Assembly (NCBI RefSeq): GCF_000379605.1
Contig: NZ_KB902680.1
Location: forward strand, 372,186 to 436,185
DNA: 64,000 nucleotides
Reading direction: 5' to 3'
Origin: Rhizobium giardinii bv. giardinii H152
GTDB taxonomy: Bacteria; Pseudomonadota; Alphaproteobacteria; Rhizobiales; Rhizobiaceae
Part shown: in pieces, positions 19,155 through 28,710 of the stretch
Layout of the letters: each line of letters begins with the position of its first letter
How positions within the stretch are numbered: the stretch's first letter is position 1
The notes under the pieces: model-generated
Seen by the model: the letters and a program-made list of their open reading frames with translations, nothing else
Databases searched by the model: none
Told to the model about the DNA's origin: nothing
Made by a program: the position numbers and the translations under genes

Positions 19155-20564
19155 TCACGGAATCAAGAAAATGTTGATCTGGTCGGTGATGCCGCGCAGC
19201 GCCACATTGTGCGATGTCGGCGTCACGCCCGCCTCCGTCAGGATGTGGAAGGCACGGGGATCTTCCAGCACGGAGCCCGTGGCGAAGATCTCGCGGGATG
19301 TGGCGAGATGCTGCACGCGCGAGGCAATGTTCACGGTCTGGCCGAAATAATCCTGCCGCTCGTTCAGGCTGACCGCGATGCACGGCCCTTCATGGATGCC
19401 GATTTTCAGAAGCAGGTCCTCGCCGCCGCGTTCTTCGTTGAGCCGGCGCATCGCCTCGCGCATCCGCATGGCGGCCGCGACTGCCCGGTCCGGCGTCGGG
19501 AAGGTGGCCATCACGGCATCGCCGATCGTCTTCACGACGGCCCCAGCCTCGGCCCTGACAATCTCGTGCAGGATGCTGAAATGCGTCTTCACCAGATCGA
19601 AGGCGGCGAGATCACCGACCCGCTCGTAGAGTTCGGTCGAGCCGCGCAGATCGGTGAAGAGGAAGGTGAGGCTGGTGATCTTCAGCCGCTGGTCCACATC
19701 GATCGTGTCGGTGCGGTAGATGTCGCGGAACGTCTGGTTGGAGAGCAGACGTTTGGCGGTCAGGAAGGGGCGGCGGCGGCCGAGCATGTCGTGCAGCGCG
19801 TCGTTCGCCAGGCACACCGACGGCAAGGTGCGAACGTCCGTATGGTTTTCCACCTGGATGCGCACCGGGCCCGGCCGTAGCTGCAAAGTGTCGCTGTGCC
19901 GGAACCCGCGATCGAAGACCAGCGAGAGGGTCTGCCGCTCCTTGGTCGGTTCGCCCTTCACGTCGACGAACTGCGCTGCATGTGTCACCGGTTCGAAGAC
20001 GATCACGAACGCCTCCGGCAATTGCAGCGAGATGACGGCCTTTTCTCCGGCCGGCAGTTCGAGCACCTCGAGGACGAATTCCTCGACCTTTGCCTGGTAA
20101 TTCTCGTCGGGCAGGTCGATGCCGGAACCCCAATAGATCTGGCGGAAATATTCAAGCGGCGGCAGTTCGTGCGGATTATGGGCTTCGATGTGGCGCACGC
20201 GCGGATTGACCGTGAACGTCACCTCGACCATCTCGTCGAGTGTCGGCTCGTAGCCGGCGGCGCAGAGCGCGCAGTGGTAGACATCGTTTTGCACCGTCTT
20301 CAGCGAGGTATTGGCGTCGAGCACTCCGCCGCAACCGGGGCAAAGAATGTTCCACGACATTTCGAACAGGCCGAGCCGGGACGCGTGCAGGAACCCGTTG
20401 ATCGCCTGCTCCTCGTCGAGCCCTTCGCTTGCGGCAAACGCCAGCGCGTTGACACGACCAAGCTTGCGGTCGGGTGCGTCATGGACGAGCCGCTCGAGAG
20501 CATCGACAATGTCAGGCTTTGCCGATTGGCGCAGCGTTGCGAATAAAGGCTGGGCTTCACTCAT
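19155..20564 (-). CDS. adenylate/guanylate cyclase with DUF5939-type N-terminal domain
   Basis: A 469-residue soluble class III nucleotide cyclase. The N-terminal two-thirds carries a zinc-ribbon-like pair (CPGCGG and, about 30 residues later, CALCAAG) and a beta-rich region of the DUF5939 type. The C-terminal catalytic domain starts at LTFLFTDLRGSTELY; the metal Asp residues are in FTD and TIGDAVMATF, and VVKTIGD keeps the purine-specifying Lys, which favours ATP. It probably makes cAMP in the cytosol in response to an unknown signal sensed by the N-terminal part. The ATG at 20564 was chosen; an in-frame GTG is two codons earlier. Confidence 0.88.
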   Translation of the reverse strand: MSEAQPLFATLRQSAKPDIVDALERLVHDAPDRKLGRVNALAFAASEGLDEEQAINGFLHASRLGLFEMSWNILCPGCGGVLDANTSLKTVQNDVYHCALCAAGYEPTLDEMVEVTFTVNPRVRHIEAHNPHELPPLEYFRQIYWGSGIDLPDENYQAKVEEFVLEVLELPAGEKAVISLQLPEAFVIVFEPVTHAAQFVDVKGEPTKERQTLSLVFDRGFRHSDTLQLRPGPVRIQVENHTDVRTLPSVCLANDALHDMLGRRRPFLTAKRLLSNQTFRDIYRTDTIDVDQRLKITSLTFLFTDLRGSTELYERVGDLAAFDLVKTHFSILHEIVRAEAGAVVKTIGDAVMATFPTPDRAVAAAMRMREAMRRLNEERGGEDLLLKIGIHEGPCIAVSLNERQDYFGQTVNIASRVQHLATSREIFATGSVLEDPRAFHILTEAGVTPTSHNVALRGITDQINIFLIP

Positions 20565-20653
20565 TTGCACAGTCTACACCAAATCCGGCTCGCTGACAGC
20601 GGATTGCTGCTTTCCCCTGCGCTCCTGCACGGTTGCTGCGAGGCCAGCTTGGA

Positions 20654-21676
20654 TCATCGGGCAACCACCAGAACCTTTACTTCTCCCGCAGCGGGTGGAT
20701 TGCGGATCACCTCCGGCGCTTCCTTGAGCGTGATTGTCCGCGAGATCAGCTTTTCCACGTTGATGACGCCGGACGCCACGAGGTCGGCGGCGCGGCGATG
20801 GGTAAAGGGGTTGATGAAGGAGCCGAGCACCCGGAGTTCGCGGAAGAGAATGTCGAACGGCTCGATCCGGACGGTCTCGCCCTGCGCCATCACGCCGAGG
20901 ATGACGACGGTGCCGCCGGCGCGGGTGAGGCGCGTCGACTGCTCGACGGTCTCGGCAACGCCGGCGCATTCGATCACCACGTCCACGCCGCCGGGCACGA
21001 GGCCGCCGGGGCCGGTGATCTCCCCGATGATATCGCCGGCGGAGGGGTCGACGCTGGCGGTGGCGCCGAGCTCCTCGGCCAGTTTGCGCTTCGCTTCCTG
21101 GCGTGTGGAGAGAATGACCGTCGTTGCGCCGGCAAGCAGTGCAAGCTGTACCGTCAACAGCCCGATGACACCGCCGCCGAGTACCACGACGGAGGACCCG
21201 GCCTTGATCTCTGCCAGGTCGACGCCATGCAGGCAGCAGGCGAGCGGCTCGCAGAAGGCGCCGTGCGTCGCGGGCAGGTCGAGCGGGATTTCGAAGGCCT
21301 GTTTCTGCGGCACCACGACATAATCGGCAAAACCGCCGTCGCGGCTGATGCCAATGGCCTTCAGGTTGCGGCAGAGATTGACCCGGCCTGCGTGGCATTG
21401 CGGGCAGCGGCCGCAGGCGATGTTCGGATCGCCGGTGATGCGGCCGCCGAGCCTGAAGCCTTTGACGTCCTCGCCCATCGCCTCGATGATGCCGCAGAAT
21501 TCGTGGCCGAGCGTTACGGGTGGCGTCGACGGAAATTCGCCGTGCAGCAGGTGGCGGTCGGTGCCGCAGATGCCGCAGGCCTCGACGCGGACCAGCAGGT
21601 CGTCGGGGCCGGGAACGGGCTTCTCGATCTCACGCACGACCAGATTGCCGATCGATTCCAGCCGCATGGCCTTCAT
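20654..21676 (-). CDS. zinc-dependent alcohol dehydrogenase (MDR superfamily)
   Basis: A 340-residue medium-chain dehydrogenase. The catalytic zinc site is in ACGICGTDRH and TLGHEFCG; the structural zinc lobe is CGRCPQCHAGRVNLC; the NAD(P) loop is VVLGGGVIGLL. It resembles sorbitol/L-iditol or threonine dehydrogenase-like enzymes. The ATG at 21676 follows GGAGGAG, so the longer open frame upstream is not used. It lies about 90 bases upstream of the cyclase gene on the same strand. Substrate is unknown. Confidence 0.9.
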   Translation of the reverse strand: MKAMRLESIGNLVVREIEKPVPGPDDLLVRVEACGICGTDRHLLHGEFPSTPPVTLGHEFCGIIEAMGEDVKGFRLGGRITGDPNIACGRCPQCHAGRVNLCRNLKAIGISRDGGFADYVVVPQKQAFEIPLDLPATHGAFCEPLACCLHGVDLAEIKAGSSVVVLGGGVIGLLTVQLALLAGATTVILSTRQEAKRKLAEELGATASVDPSAGDIIGEITGPGGLVPGGVDVVIECAGVAETVEQSTRLTRAGGTVVILGVMAQGETVRIEPFDILFRELRVLGSFINPFTHRRAADLVASGVINVEKLISRTITLKEAPEVIRNPPAAGEVKVLVVAR

Positions 21677-21860
21677 GTCGTCGCTCCTCCCAAAACGTGA
21701 TCGCATACTGGCACGGCAAAGCCGGTGCTGCCAGCGGCATCGCAGGATTTGACCACGTGCAACTTTATCGTTTTGATCTTGCACAAAATTGCGTCTCGCG
21801 CGTTATATGGTTGCCAACAAAGGCTTGATAGCCGCCAAGCAGAGACTGGGAGATCGCATC

Positions 21861-22790
21861 ATGGAGTGGAGAGGCCGCCGCCAATCGGGCAATGTTGAGG
21901 ACGTTCGCGGATCCAGCCCTTCTCGTGGCGGCTTGGGCGGCAGCCCCTTCGGGCGGGGCGGCGGCTTTCGCATTCCGACCGGTGGCGGCCGCGGCGGCGG
22001 CATGAGCATCGGCACGATCATCTTCCTCGTCGTCATCTATTTCGTCCTGAAGATGATGGGCATCGACCTCCTGCAGGTGATGGAGAGCGGGCAGGTGGGA
22101 TCGCCCGGCGTCGAGCAGACCGAAACGCAGTCACCGCGGGGCTCCGCGCAGGAGGAAGAAGCCAAGGCCTTCGTCGCGACGGTGCTGGCCGAGACCGAGG
22201 ACACCTGGAACGGCATCTTCCAGGCGAATGGCGAAACCTATCAGGAGCCGAAACTCGTTCTCTTCCGCGACGGCATCAATTCCGCCTGCGGCATGGCGTC
22301 GTCCGCCAGCGGCCCGTTCTATTGCCCCGGCGACCACAAGGTCTATCTGGACATGGCCTTCTTCGACGAACTGGCGCAGCGCTTCGATGCCTCGGGCGAT
22401 TTCGCCGAGGCCTATGTGATTGCCCATGAGGTCGGCCATCACGTGCAGAACCTGCTCGGCATCCTGCCGAAGGTGAACGCCCAGCGCCAGCGGATGAGCG
22501 AGGCCGCCTCCAATCAGTTGTCGATCCGCGTGGAACTGCAGGCCGATTGTTTTGCAGGCATCTGGGGCAAGTATACTGAGCAGAAGGGGATTCTCGAACA
22601 GGGCGATCTCGAAGAGGCGCTGAACGCTGCCACCCAGATCGGCGACGACACGCTGCAGAAGCGCACGCAGGGCTACGTCGTTCCCGAAAGCTTCAACCAC
22701 GGCACGTCGGCGCAGCGCTCCACCTGGTTCAAGCGCGGCTTCGACACCGGCAAGCTCTCCTCCTGCGACACGTTCAACAGCGACATCTGA
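21861..22790 (+). CDS. YpfJ-like neutral zinc metallopeptidase, membrane anchored
   Basis: A 309-residue protein of the YpfJ/KPN_02809 family. A Gly/Arg-rich N-terminus (MEWRGRRQSGNVEDVRG) is followed by one membrane segment (GTIIFLVVIYFVLKMMGI) and a periplasmic peptidase domain with HEVGHHV as the zinc motif. A second acidic helix (ELQADCFAGIWG) supplies the third ligand. The ATG at 21861 follows GGGAGA. It is divergent from the alcohol dehydrogenase. The physiological target of this family is not established. Confidence 0.88.
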   Translation: MEWRGRRQSGNVEDVRGSSPSRGGLGGSPFGRGGGFRIPTGGGRGGGMSIGTIIFLVVIYFVLKMMGIDLLQVMESGQVGSPGVEQTETQSPRGSAQEEEAKAFVATVLAETEDTWNGIFQANGETYQEPKLVLFRDGINSACGMASSASGPFYCPGDHKVYLDMAFFDELAQRFDASGDFAEAYVIAHEVGHHVQNLLGILPKVNAQRQRMSEAASNQLSIRVELQADCFAGIWGKYTEQKGILEQGDLEEALNAATQIGDDTLQKRTQGYVVPESFNHGTSAQRSTWFKRGFDTGKLSSCDTFNSDI

Positions 22791-22920
22791 GCGGGCGTCG
22801 GACGCCTGCTCAAAAAATCGTGTACCCGCATGGCTGCTGATCGCAAAACGAGCAGGCGCGACTTATATCTCTTTCCATTGAACGGCGCGCAAAGCAACTT
22901 GCCGATGAAGGAGAAGAGAC

Positions 22921-23256
22921 ATGAGGAAATTCGTCGCACTCGTATTTGCCGCGGGCGCGCTGGCCCTGCCGGCAGCGGCCCCGGCCGCTGCGGGAACGCT
23001 CGGCACCTTTCTTTTTGGCCGGCCCCTGGAGCCCGGATTGCTCGTGATCGTCATGCGGCCAAGCTATCATGATGACCAGGACCGTATTCCCTTGATCTAT
23101 CGCTATCCCTCTGCCGAAACCGTCGCCCGCGCGCAGGATGAAATCGCCTCCAATGCCGCTCTTCGCGACGCTCTGGTACGCCGGAATATCCATCCGCAGA
23201 ACGTCGTGGCCGTCCAGACCGCGGCAAATGGCGGCAAGATCATTTATGCGCGCTGA
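22921..23256 (+). CDS. small secreted protein of unknown function (paralogue 1)
   Basis: A 111-residue protein with a clear signal peptide (MRKFVALVFAAGALALPAAA, cleavage near APAAAG). The mature part of about 87 residues ends in NVVAVQTAANGGKIIYAR. It shares this tail, the RYP/RNPS-x-x-T-x-A-x-AQ segment and the EI-x-x-NAA-x-R block with the next gene, so the two are tandem paralogues. The ATG follows AAGGAG. I do not recognise the family; the mature domain looks like a small alpha/beta unit. Export to the periplasm is inferred. Confidence 0.8.
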   Translation: MRKFVALVFAAGALALPAAAPAAAGTLGTFLFGRPLEPGLLVIVMRPSYHDDQDRIPLIYRYPSAETVARAQDEIASNAALRDALVRRNIHPQNVVAVQTAANGGKIIYAR

Positions 23257-23295
23257 TCGGGCAGCGCCCGTCCCGTACCGTGAGAGGCAGAGAAC

Positions 23296-23625
23296 ATGAA
23301 GAGAGCCATGATACTGATGTTTTCCGCGGCACTTGCCTTGACCGGAGCGGTCGGCCCCGGCCTGGCGCAGTCGTTGCGATCCGGCGCGCAGGCCAGCGTC
23401 GGCATTACCGTCGTCAGGATTAGCAGCTATTTCACCCCGGACGACATTTTGCAGGTCCCTTACAAATATCGCAATCCGTCGCCGCAAACGCTCGCGCAGG
23501 CGCAGCAGGAGATCCGCACCAATGCCGCGATCCGCGCGGTCCTTCAGAGAAAGCGCATCAATGCCTCCAATGTCGTCGGCGTCCAGACCGCGCTGAATGG
23601 TGGCAAGATCATCTATGTGAGATAA
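23296..23625 (+). CDS. small secreted protein of unknown function (paralogue 2)
   Basis: A 109-residue secreted protein with a signal peptide (MKRAMILMFSAALALTGAVG, cleavage near GLAQS). It is a diverged copy of the preceding gene: KYRNPSPQTLAQAQQEI matches RYPSAETVARAQDEI, and the C-termini NVVGVQTALNGGKIIYVR and NVVAVQTAANGGKIIYAR are nearly the same. Signal peptides differ much more than mature ends, which suggests selection on the tail. It lies 39 bases after its paralogue, so they are likely one transcript. Confidence 0.8.
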   Translation: MKRAMILMFSAALALTGAVGPGLAQSLRSGAQASVGITVVRISSYFTPDDILQVPYKYRNPSPQTLAQAQQEIRTNAAIRAVLQRKRINASNVVGVQTALNGGKIIYVR

Positions 23626-23726
23626 CCAGTCGGCATCGGCGTGGCCGCAGGCCGTTTAGGGTTTCAGCCTCCGGTTTAACGCGGCTACCGGTTCCTCGCG
23701 CCCGTCATTCACACGACGGCTGGCCA

Positions 23727-25076
23727 ATGCTATTCTGGCGCATGCGACCAAGCACCCGATATGCGCAAAGCGGCGGGCTGAGCATTGCCTATCAGGTGGT
23801 GGGCGATGGGCCGCTCGACATAGTCTATATTCCGGGCTGGGTCTCCAATCTCGATCATGCCTGGGAATTCCCGCGTTTGGTGCATGTGTTCGAGCGGTTG
23901 AGTGCCTTTGCGCGGCTGATTCTCTTCGACAAGCGCGGTACCGGTCTGTCGGATCGCAATGTCGGCTTTCCGACGCTCGAGCAACGCATGCAGGATGTGC
24001 AGGCCGTGATGGACGCGGTGGGTTCGCGCCGCGCGGTGCTGATGGGCACTTCTGAGGGTGGCAACATGTCCATGCTGTTTGCCGCGACCTATCCGGAGCG
24101 CACCGTGGCATTGGTGCTGAACGGTTCCTTCGCGAAAGGCCTGTGGGCGCCGGACTATCCCTGGGCCAAGACGGCAGAGCAGGTCGAGGAAGAACTCGCT
24201 TCGATCGCGCGCGACTGGGGTGGTGCCTTTGATCTCAGCAACGCCGCTCCAAGCCTCGCTCACGACAGGCAAGCGCGGGACTGGCTTGCGGGTTATCTGC
24301 GCAATTCTGCATCGCCGCAGGACGCAATCGCTCTCTGGCGCTGGAACACCGAAATCGATGTGCGCAGTATCCTGAGCGCCATCCATGTTCCCACTCTTGT
24401 GCTGCACCGCACGGGAGACCGCTGGGTGAACGTCGAAGAGGGGCGCTTTGTCGCCGATCGCATTCCGGGCGCCAAATGGGTGGAGCTTCCGGGCGACGAT
24501 CACGTCATCTGGGCAGGCGACGCGGATCGCGCGCTTGACGAGATCGAAGAGTTCCTGACCGGCATGCGCCCGGAGCCCGTTTCGGAGCGCGTTCTCTTGA
24601 CCGTGCTTTTCACCGATATCATCGGTTCAACGTCCATGGCGGCAGAACTGGGGGACCGGCGGTGGCGGGATGTGCTGCGCCGCCACGACGACCTCGTGCG
24701 CACGGAACTGCGCCGTTTCGGCGGCGTCGAAGTCAACACCACGGGCGACGGTTTCCTTGCAAGCTTCCAAGGTCCGACCAAAGCCATTCAATGCGCAGGC
24801 GCGATCCGTACTAGTGCGTCGGGGCTTGGCCTCGATATTCGCGCAGCGCTGCACACGGGCGAATGCGAACGGCGTGGCCATGACTTGAGCGGGATTGCCG
24901 TTCACCTCGCCTCGCGACTGCTCGGCTATGCCGGGATCGGGGACATCGTCGTTTCGCGAACCGTCAAGGACCTCGTTGTCGGGGCGGGGATCACGTTCGA
25001 AGAGCGCGCTGCGGCACAATTGCGCGACGTTCCCGGACAGTGGCAGATCTACACCGCCAACCCCGCGCCCGAATAA
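23727..25076 (+). CDS. alpha/beta-hydrolase fused to a class III nucleotide cyclase (Rv1900c-like)
   Basis: A 449-residue fusion. Residues 1-280 are an alpha/beta-hydrolase with nucleophile elbow GTSEGG, a catalytic Asp candidate in LHRTGDRWV and His in LPGDDHVIW. Residues about 290-445 are a cyclase domain: FTDIIGSTSMAAELGD with the first metal Asp and VNTTGDGFLASF with the second. Where canonical cyclases have Lys (KTIGDG), this has Asn-Thr, as in mycobacterial Rv1900c, which has the same two-domain order and relaxed purine specificity. The start is uncertain: ATG at 23727 or 23742, neither with a good ribosome site. What the hydrolase half senses or cleaves is unknown. Confidence 0.88.
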   Translation: MLFWRMRPSTRYAQSGGLSIAYQVVGDGPLDIVYIPGWVSNLDHAWEFPRLVHVFERLSAFARLILFDKRGTGLSDRNVGFPTLEQRMQDVQAVMDAVGSRRAVLMGTSEGGNMSMLFAATYPERTVALVLNGSFAKGLWAPDYPWAKTAEQVEEELASIARDWGGAFDLSNAAPSLAHDRQARDWLAGYLRNSASPQDAIALWRWNTEIDVRSILSAIHVPTLVLHRTGDRWVNVEEGRFVADRIPGAKWVELPGDDHVIWAGDADRALDEIEEFLTGMRPEPVSERVLLTVLFTDIIGSTSMAAELGDRRWRDVLRRHDDLVRTELRRFGGVEVNTTGDGFLASFQGPTKAIQCAGAIRTSASGLGLDIRAALHTGECERRGHDLSGIAVHLASRLLGYAGIGDIVVSRTVKDLVVGAGITFEERAAAQLRDVPGQWQIYTANPAPE

Positions 25077-25189
25077 GCGCGAATGCACGCCGGAGCGAAT
25101 GGTGCAAGCTCGTCTATGTTCGGTGGCCGAATGCGGGATTTCCCGGCATGGAGCGAGAGCCGGTCGGTGCCCCGTGCCTTTCACGCAAA

Positions 25190-26185
<996 letters not shown>

Positions 26186-26252
26186 GTCGCTTCTCCTGTT
26201 GTCTGGCGCGCCGTGGCGTCTTGTTTCGGAGGCGGTTTTACAGCGATATGCT

Positions 26253-26282
26253 TTGTGCGATAATCCGTCTTAAAGCGCACAA
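26253..26282. promoter_or_regulatory. inverted repeat in the divergent reductase/LysR promoter region
   Basis: TTGTGCG (26253-26259) and CGCACAA (26276-26282) are exact reverse complements 16 bp apart, between the divergently transcribed aldo/keto reductase and LysR genes. This is a likely LysR-binding region controlling both. Confidence 0.45.
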
Positions 26283-26302
26283 GCTGTTTGGAAAATCGTA
26301 CA

Positions 26303-27202
26303 ATGACCGATCTGCCGCTGGCCGACCTCGATGCCTTCACCGCTGTCGCGCGTGAGCGCAGTTTTCGCGCCGCCGCCCGCAAACGGGGCGTATCGGCGTC
26401 ATCGCTGAGCGAGGCGCTGCGCAGGCTCGAGGAACGGCTCGGCATTCGCCTGCTCAACCGTACGACCCGCAGCGTCACGCTGACGGAGGCGGGCGAGCGG
26501 CTGATGGAGCGCCTGTCTCCAGCGCTGGGCGAGGTTGCTTCCGCGCTCGAACAGGTCAACAGTCTTCGCGACAGCGCCACCGGCACGCTGCGTCTCAACG
26601 TCGCCACCGTCGTTGCCCGCGCCGTCCTGCCCAAAATCGCTGCGGATTTTCTCAAAGCCTATCCCGGCATCATGCTGGAGGTTAGCGGCGACGACAGCTT
26701 CATCGACGTGCTGGCCGCCGGTTTCGATGCGGGCGTGCGTTATGGCGAACGGCTGGAAAAGGACATGATCGCCGTGCCGATCGGCCCGCGCAGGCAGCGT
26801 TTCGTCACCGCTGCGTCCCCCGCCTATCTGCTGGCGCATGGGGAGCCCCTTCATCCCCGGGAGGTGCTCGATCACGCGTGCATCCGCCACCGTTTTGCCA
26901 GCGGCAGCATGCCGTCATGGGAATTCGAGCGGGGCGAGGAGACGATCCGTATTTCGCCGCAGGCCCGCGTTACCAGCAACAGCCTCGAAATGGAGATCAG
27001 CGCCGCGATTGCCGGTCTTGGCATTATCGCCACCTTCGAGGAGTTCCTCGCGCCCGCCATTTCCCGCGGCGAGCTTGTGCCCATCCTGGAAGACTGGGCG
27101 CAGGACTTCCCCGGCCCCTATCTCTATTATGCCAGCCGCAAGCATATGCCACCGCCCCTTAGGGCCTTCGTCGATTTCCTGAAGGCCCGGCCGAAAGGGT
27201 AG
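26303..27202 (+). CDS. LysR family transcriptional regulator
   Basis: A 299-residue LysR regulator. The N-terminal helix-turn-helix is FRAAARKRGVSASSLSEALRR-like (about residues 20-42), with LLNRTTRSVTLTEAG completing the wing. The effector domain starts near residue 90 (LRLNVATVVARAVLPKIAADF). It belongs to the CrgA/AaeR-like group by its N-terminal sequence. It is divergent from the aldo/keto reductase, its probable target. The ATG at 26303 was preferred to a TTG five codons upstream; neither has a strong ribosome site. Confidence 0.9.
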   Translation: MTDLPLADLDAFTAVARERSFRAAARKRGVSASSLSEALRRLEERLGIRLLNRTTRSVTLTEAGERLMERLSPALGEVASALEQVNSLRDSATGTLRLNVATVVARAVLPKIAADFLKAYPGIMLEVSGDDSFIDVLAAGFDAGVRYGERLEKDMIAVPIGPRRQRFVTAASPAYLLAHGEPLHPREVLDHACIRHRFASGSMPSWEFERGEETIRISPQARVTSNSLEMEISAAIAGLGIIATFEEFLAPAISRGELVPILEDWAQDFPGPYLYYASRKHMPPPLRAFVDFLKARPKG

Positions 27203-27246
27203 GGCGCTTGCGGCGTCCGCATCAATGTTCCAGTACCACCCATCAC

Positions 27247-27262
27247 GAACATTGAAATGTTC
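27247..27262. promoter_or_regulatory. 16-bp palindrome upstream of the TetA-like exporter
   Basis: GAACATT-GA-AATGTTC is a perfect inverted repeat with 7-bp arms, 100 bases before the exporter start. It resembles an operator of a dimeric repressor. No TetR gene is adjacent, so the binding protein is unknown. Confidence 0.4.
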
Positions 27263-27361
27263 ACGGATTGTTTCGGTCGAGGAATTTCGATAAAGACAGC
27301 GTGCCGGTTTCCGTTCGCGTTCCGTATTCTTTTGCAGCAGCCGCCAAAAGAGGTTTGTTCG

Positions 27362-28615
27362 ATGCTCGATGCCAGATCAGCGCGGCGCGGCCTGTCCCTC
27401 GTCTTCGTCATTCTGTTCCTCGATATCATGGGCATCGCCATCATCATGCCGGTGCTGCCCAGCTATCTGAAGGAATTGACGGGCGGTGCGATCAGCGAGG
27501 CGGCGGTCGATGGCGGCTGGCTTTTGCTCGTCTATTCCGGCATGCAGTTCCTCTTTGCGCCACTCATCGGAAACCTGTCCGATCGTTTCGGCCGCCGGCC
27601 GATCCTGCTTGCTTCCGTGCTGACCTTCGCGCTCGACAACCTCATCTGCGCGCTCGCCGTCAGCTACTGGATGCTGTTCGTCGGCCGGGTGCTCGCCGGC
27701 ATCAGCGGCGCAAGTTTCTCGACCGCCGCCGCCTATATCGCCGATGTCAGCGACGACACCAACAGGGCGAAGAATTTCGGCCTGATCGGCATCGCCTTCG
27801 GTACGGGCTTTGCGCTTGGCCCCGTTCTCGGTGGCGTTCTCGGCGAATTCGGGCCGCGCATTCCCTTCTACGGCGCGGCCGTCCTGTCCTTCGTCAATTT
27901 CCTGGTGGCCCTGTTCCTGTTGCCGGAAACGCTGGAAAGCCACAACCGCCGCCGCTTCGAATGGAAGCGGGCCAATCCGCTCGGCACCCTGAAGCAGATG
28001 CGCAACTATCCCGGCATCGGCTGGGTGCTGCTTGTCTTCTTCCTGCTCTGGCAGGCGCATGCGGTCTATCCCGCCGTCTGGTCCTTCGTCGCCTCCCATC
28101 GCTACGGCTGGAGCGAGGGGCAGATCGGTCTGTCGCTTGGCATCTTCGGCGTCTGCGGCGCCCTCGTCATGGCCTTTGTCCTGCCCAAGGCGATCCCGTG
28201 GCTTGGCGAATGGAAGGCCGGCGCCGTCGGCCTGATCTTCACCGGCCTCGGCCTTGTCGGCTATGCGCTCGCCGTCGAGGGCTGGATGATCTATGCCGTC
28301 ATCCTTACCACCTGCCTGGAAGCGCTCGCTGACCCGCCGCTGCGCAGCATCGCCTCGGCCAAGGTGCCGCCATCGGCGCAGGGCGAACTGCAGGGTGCCT
28401 TGTCCAGCATTTCCAGCTTCACGACGATCCTCGGCCCGCTGATCTTCGCCCACATTTTCAGTGTCTTCACCGCGCCGCAGGCGCCCGTCACCTTCGCCGG
28501 GGCGCCCTATATCCTTGCCGCCGTCTTCGTCGCCGGCGCGATCGCCATCTATCTCCTGAAGGTGCGCCCGGCCCCTGCCGAACTTGGCGCGGGGAACGCG
28601 ACCCAGCCCGGTTGA
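27362..28615 (+). CDS. TetA-like MFS exporter
   Basis: A 417-residue major facilitator with twelve predicted membrane segments, of the TetA(A/C)-like DHA1 group. It begins LVFVILFLDIMGIAIIMPVLP (segment 1) and has the motif-A loop GNLSDRFGRRPILL between segments 2 and 3 and GRVLAGISGASFSTAAAYIADV in segments 4-5. The ATG at 27362 follows AGAGG and begins the conserved part; the frame extends upstream without similarity. Tetracycline export cannot be claimed from sequence; chromosomal relatives export many compounds. It follows a LysR gene on the same strand after a 159-base gap containing a palindrome. Confidence 0.86.
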   Translation: MLDARSARRGLSLVFVILFLDIMGIAIIMPVLPSYLKELTGGAISEAAVDGGWLLLVYSGMQFLFAPLIGNLSDRFGRRPILLASVLTFALDNLICALAVSYWMLFVGRVLAGISGASFSTAAAYIADVSDDTNRAKNFGLIGIAFGTGFALGPVLGGVLGEFGPRIPFYGAAVLSFVNFLVALFLLPETLESHNRRRFEWKRANPLGTLKQMRNYPGIGWVLLVFFLLWQAHAVYPAVWSFVASHRYGWSEGQIGLSLGIFGVCGALVMAFVLPKAIPWLGEWKAGAVGLIFTGLGLVGYALAVEGWMIYAVILTTCLEALADPPLRSIASAKVPPSAQGELQGALSSISSFTTILGPLIFAHIFSVFTAPQAPVTFAGAPYILAAVFVAGAIAIYLLKVRPAPAELGAGNATQPG

Positions 28616-28652
28616 ACGCGCTGCCCGGCCCGTCTCTGCGCGGGTGGTCGCC

Positions 28653-28677
28653 GGAACATTCGGCAAACCTCTCCGTT
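28653..28677 (+). promoter_or_regulatory. EcfG (RpoE2)-type general stress promoter
   Basis: GGAAC at 28653-28657, a 16-bp spacer and CGTT at 28674-28677 exactly match the EcfG consensus and have the same geometry as the site at 12.0 kb. It lies 34 bases before the start codon of the flavodoxin-family gene, which is followed by udgX. Confidence 0.75.
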
Positions 28678-28710
28678 TGATGATCATGTGCGTCGAGCGG
28701 AGGATCGAAC

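Noticed and set aside
22875..22890. 16-bp identity CCATTGAACGGCGCGC with 54938-54953
   Set aside because: One 16-base match between two places is near what chance gives in a window of this size, and the contexts are unrelated.
27268..28332. A 354-codon frame overlapping the TetA-like exporter in another frame
   Set aside because: Arg/Pro-rich and without membrane segments, while the overlapping frame encodes a clear MFS protein.
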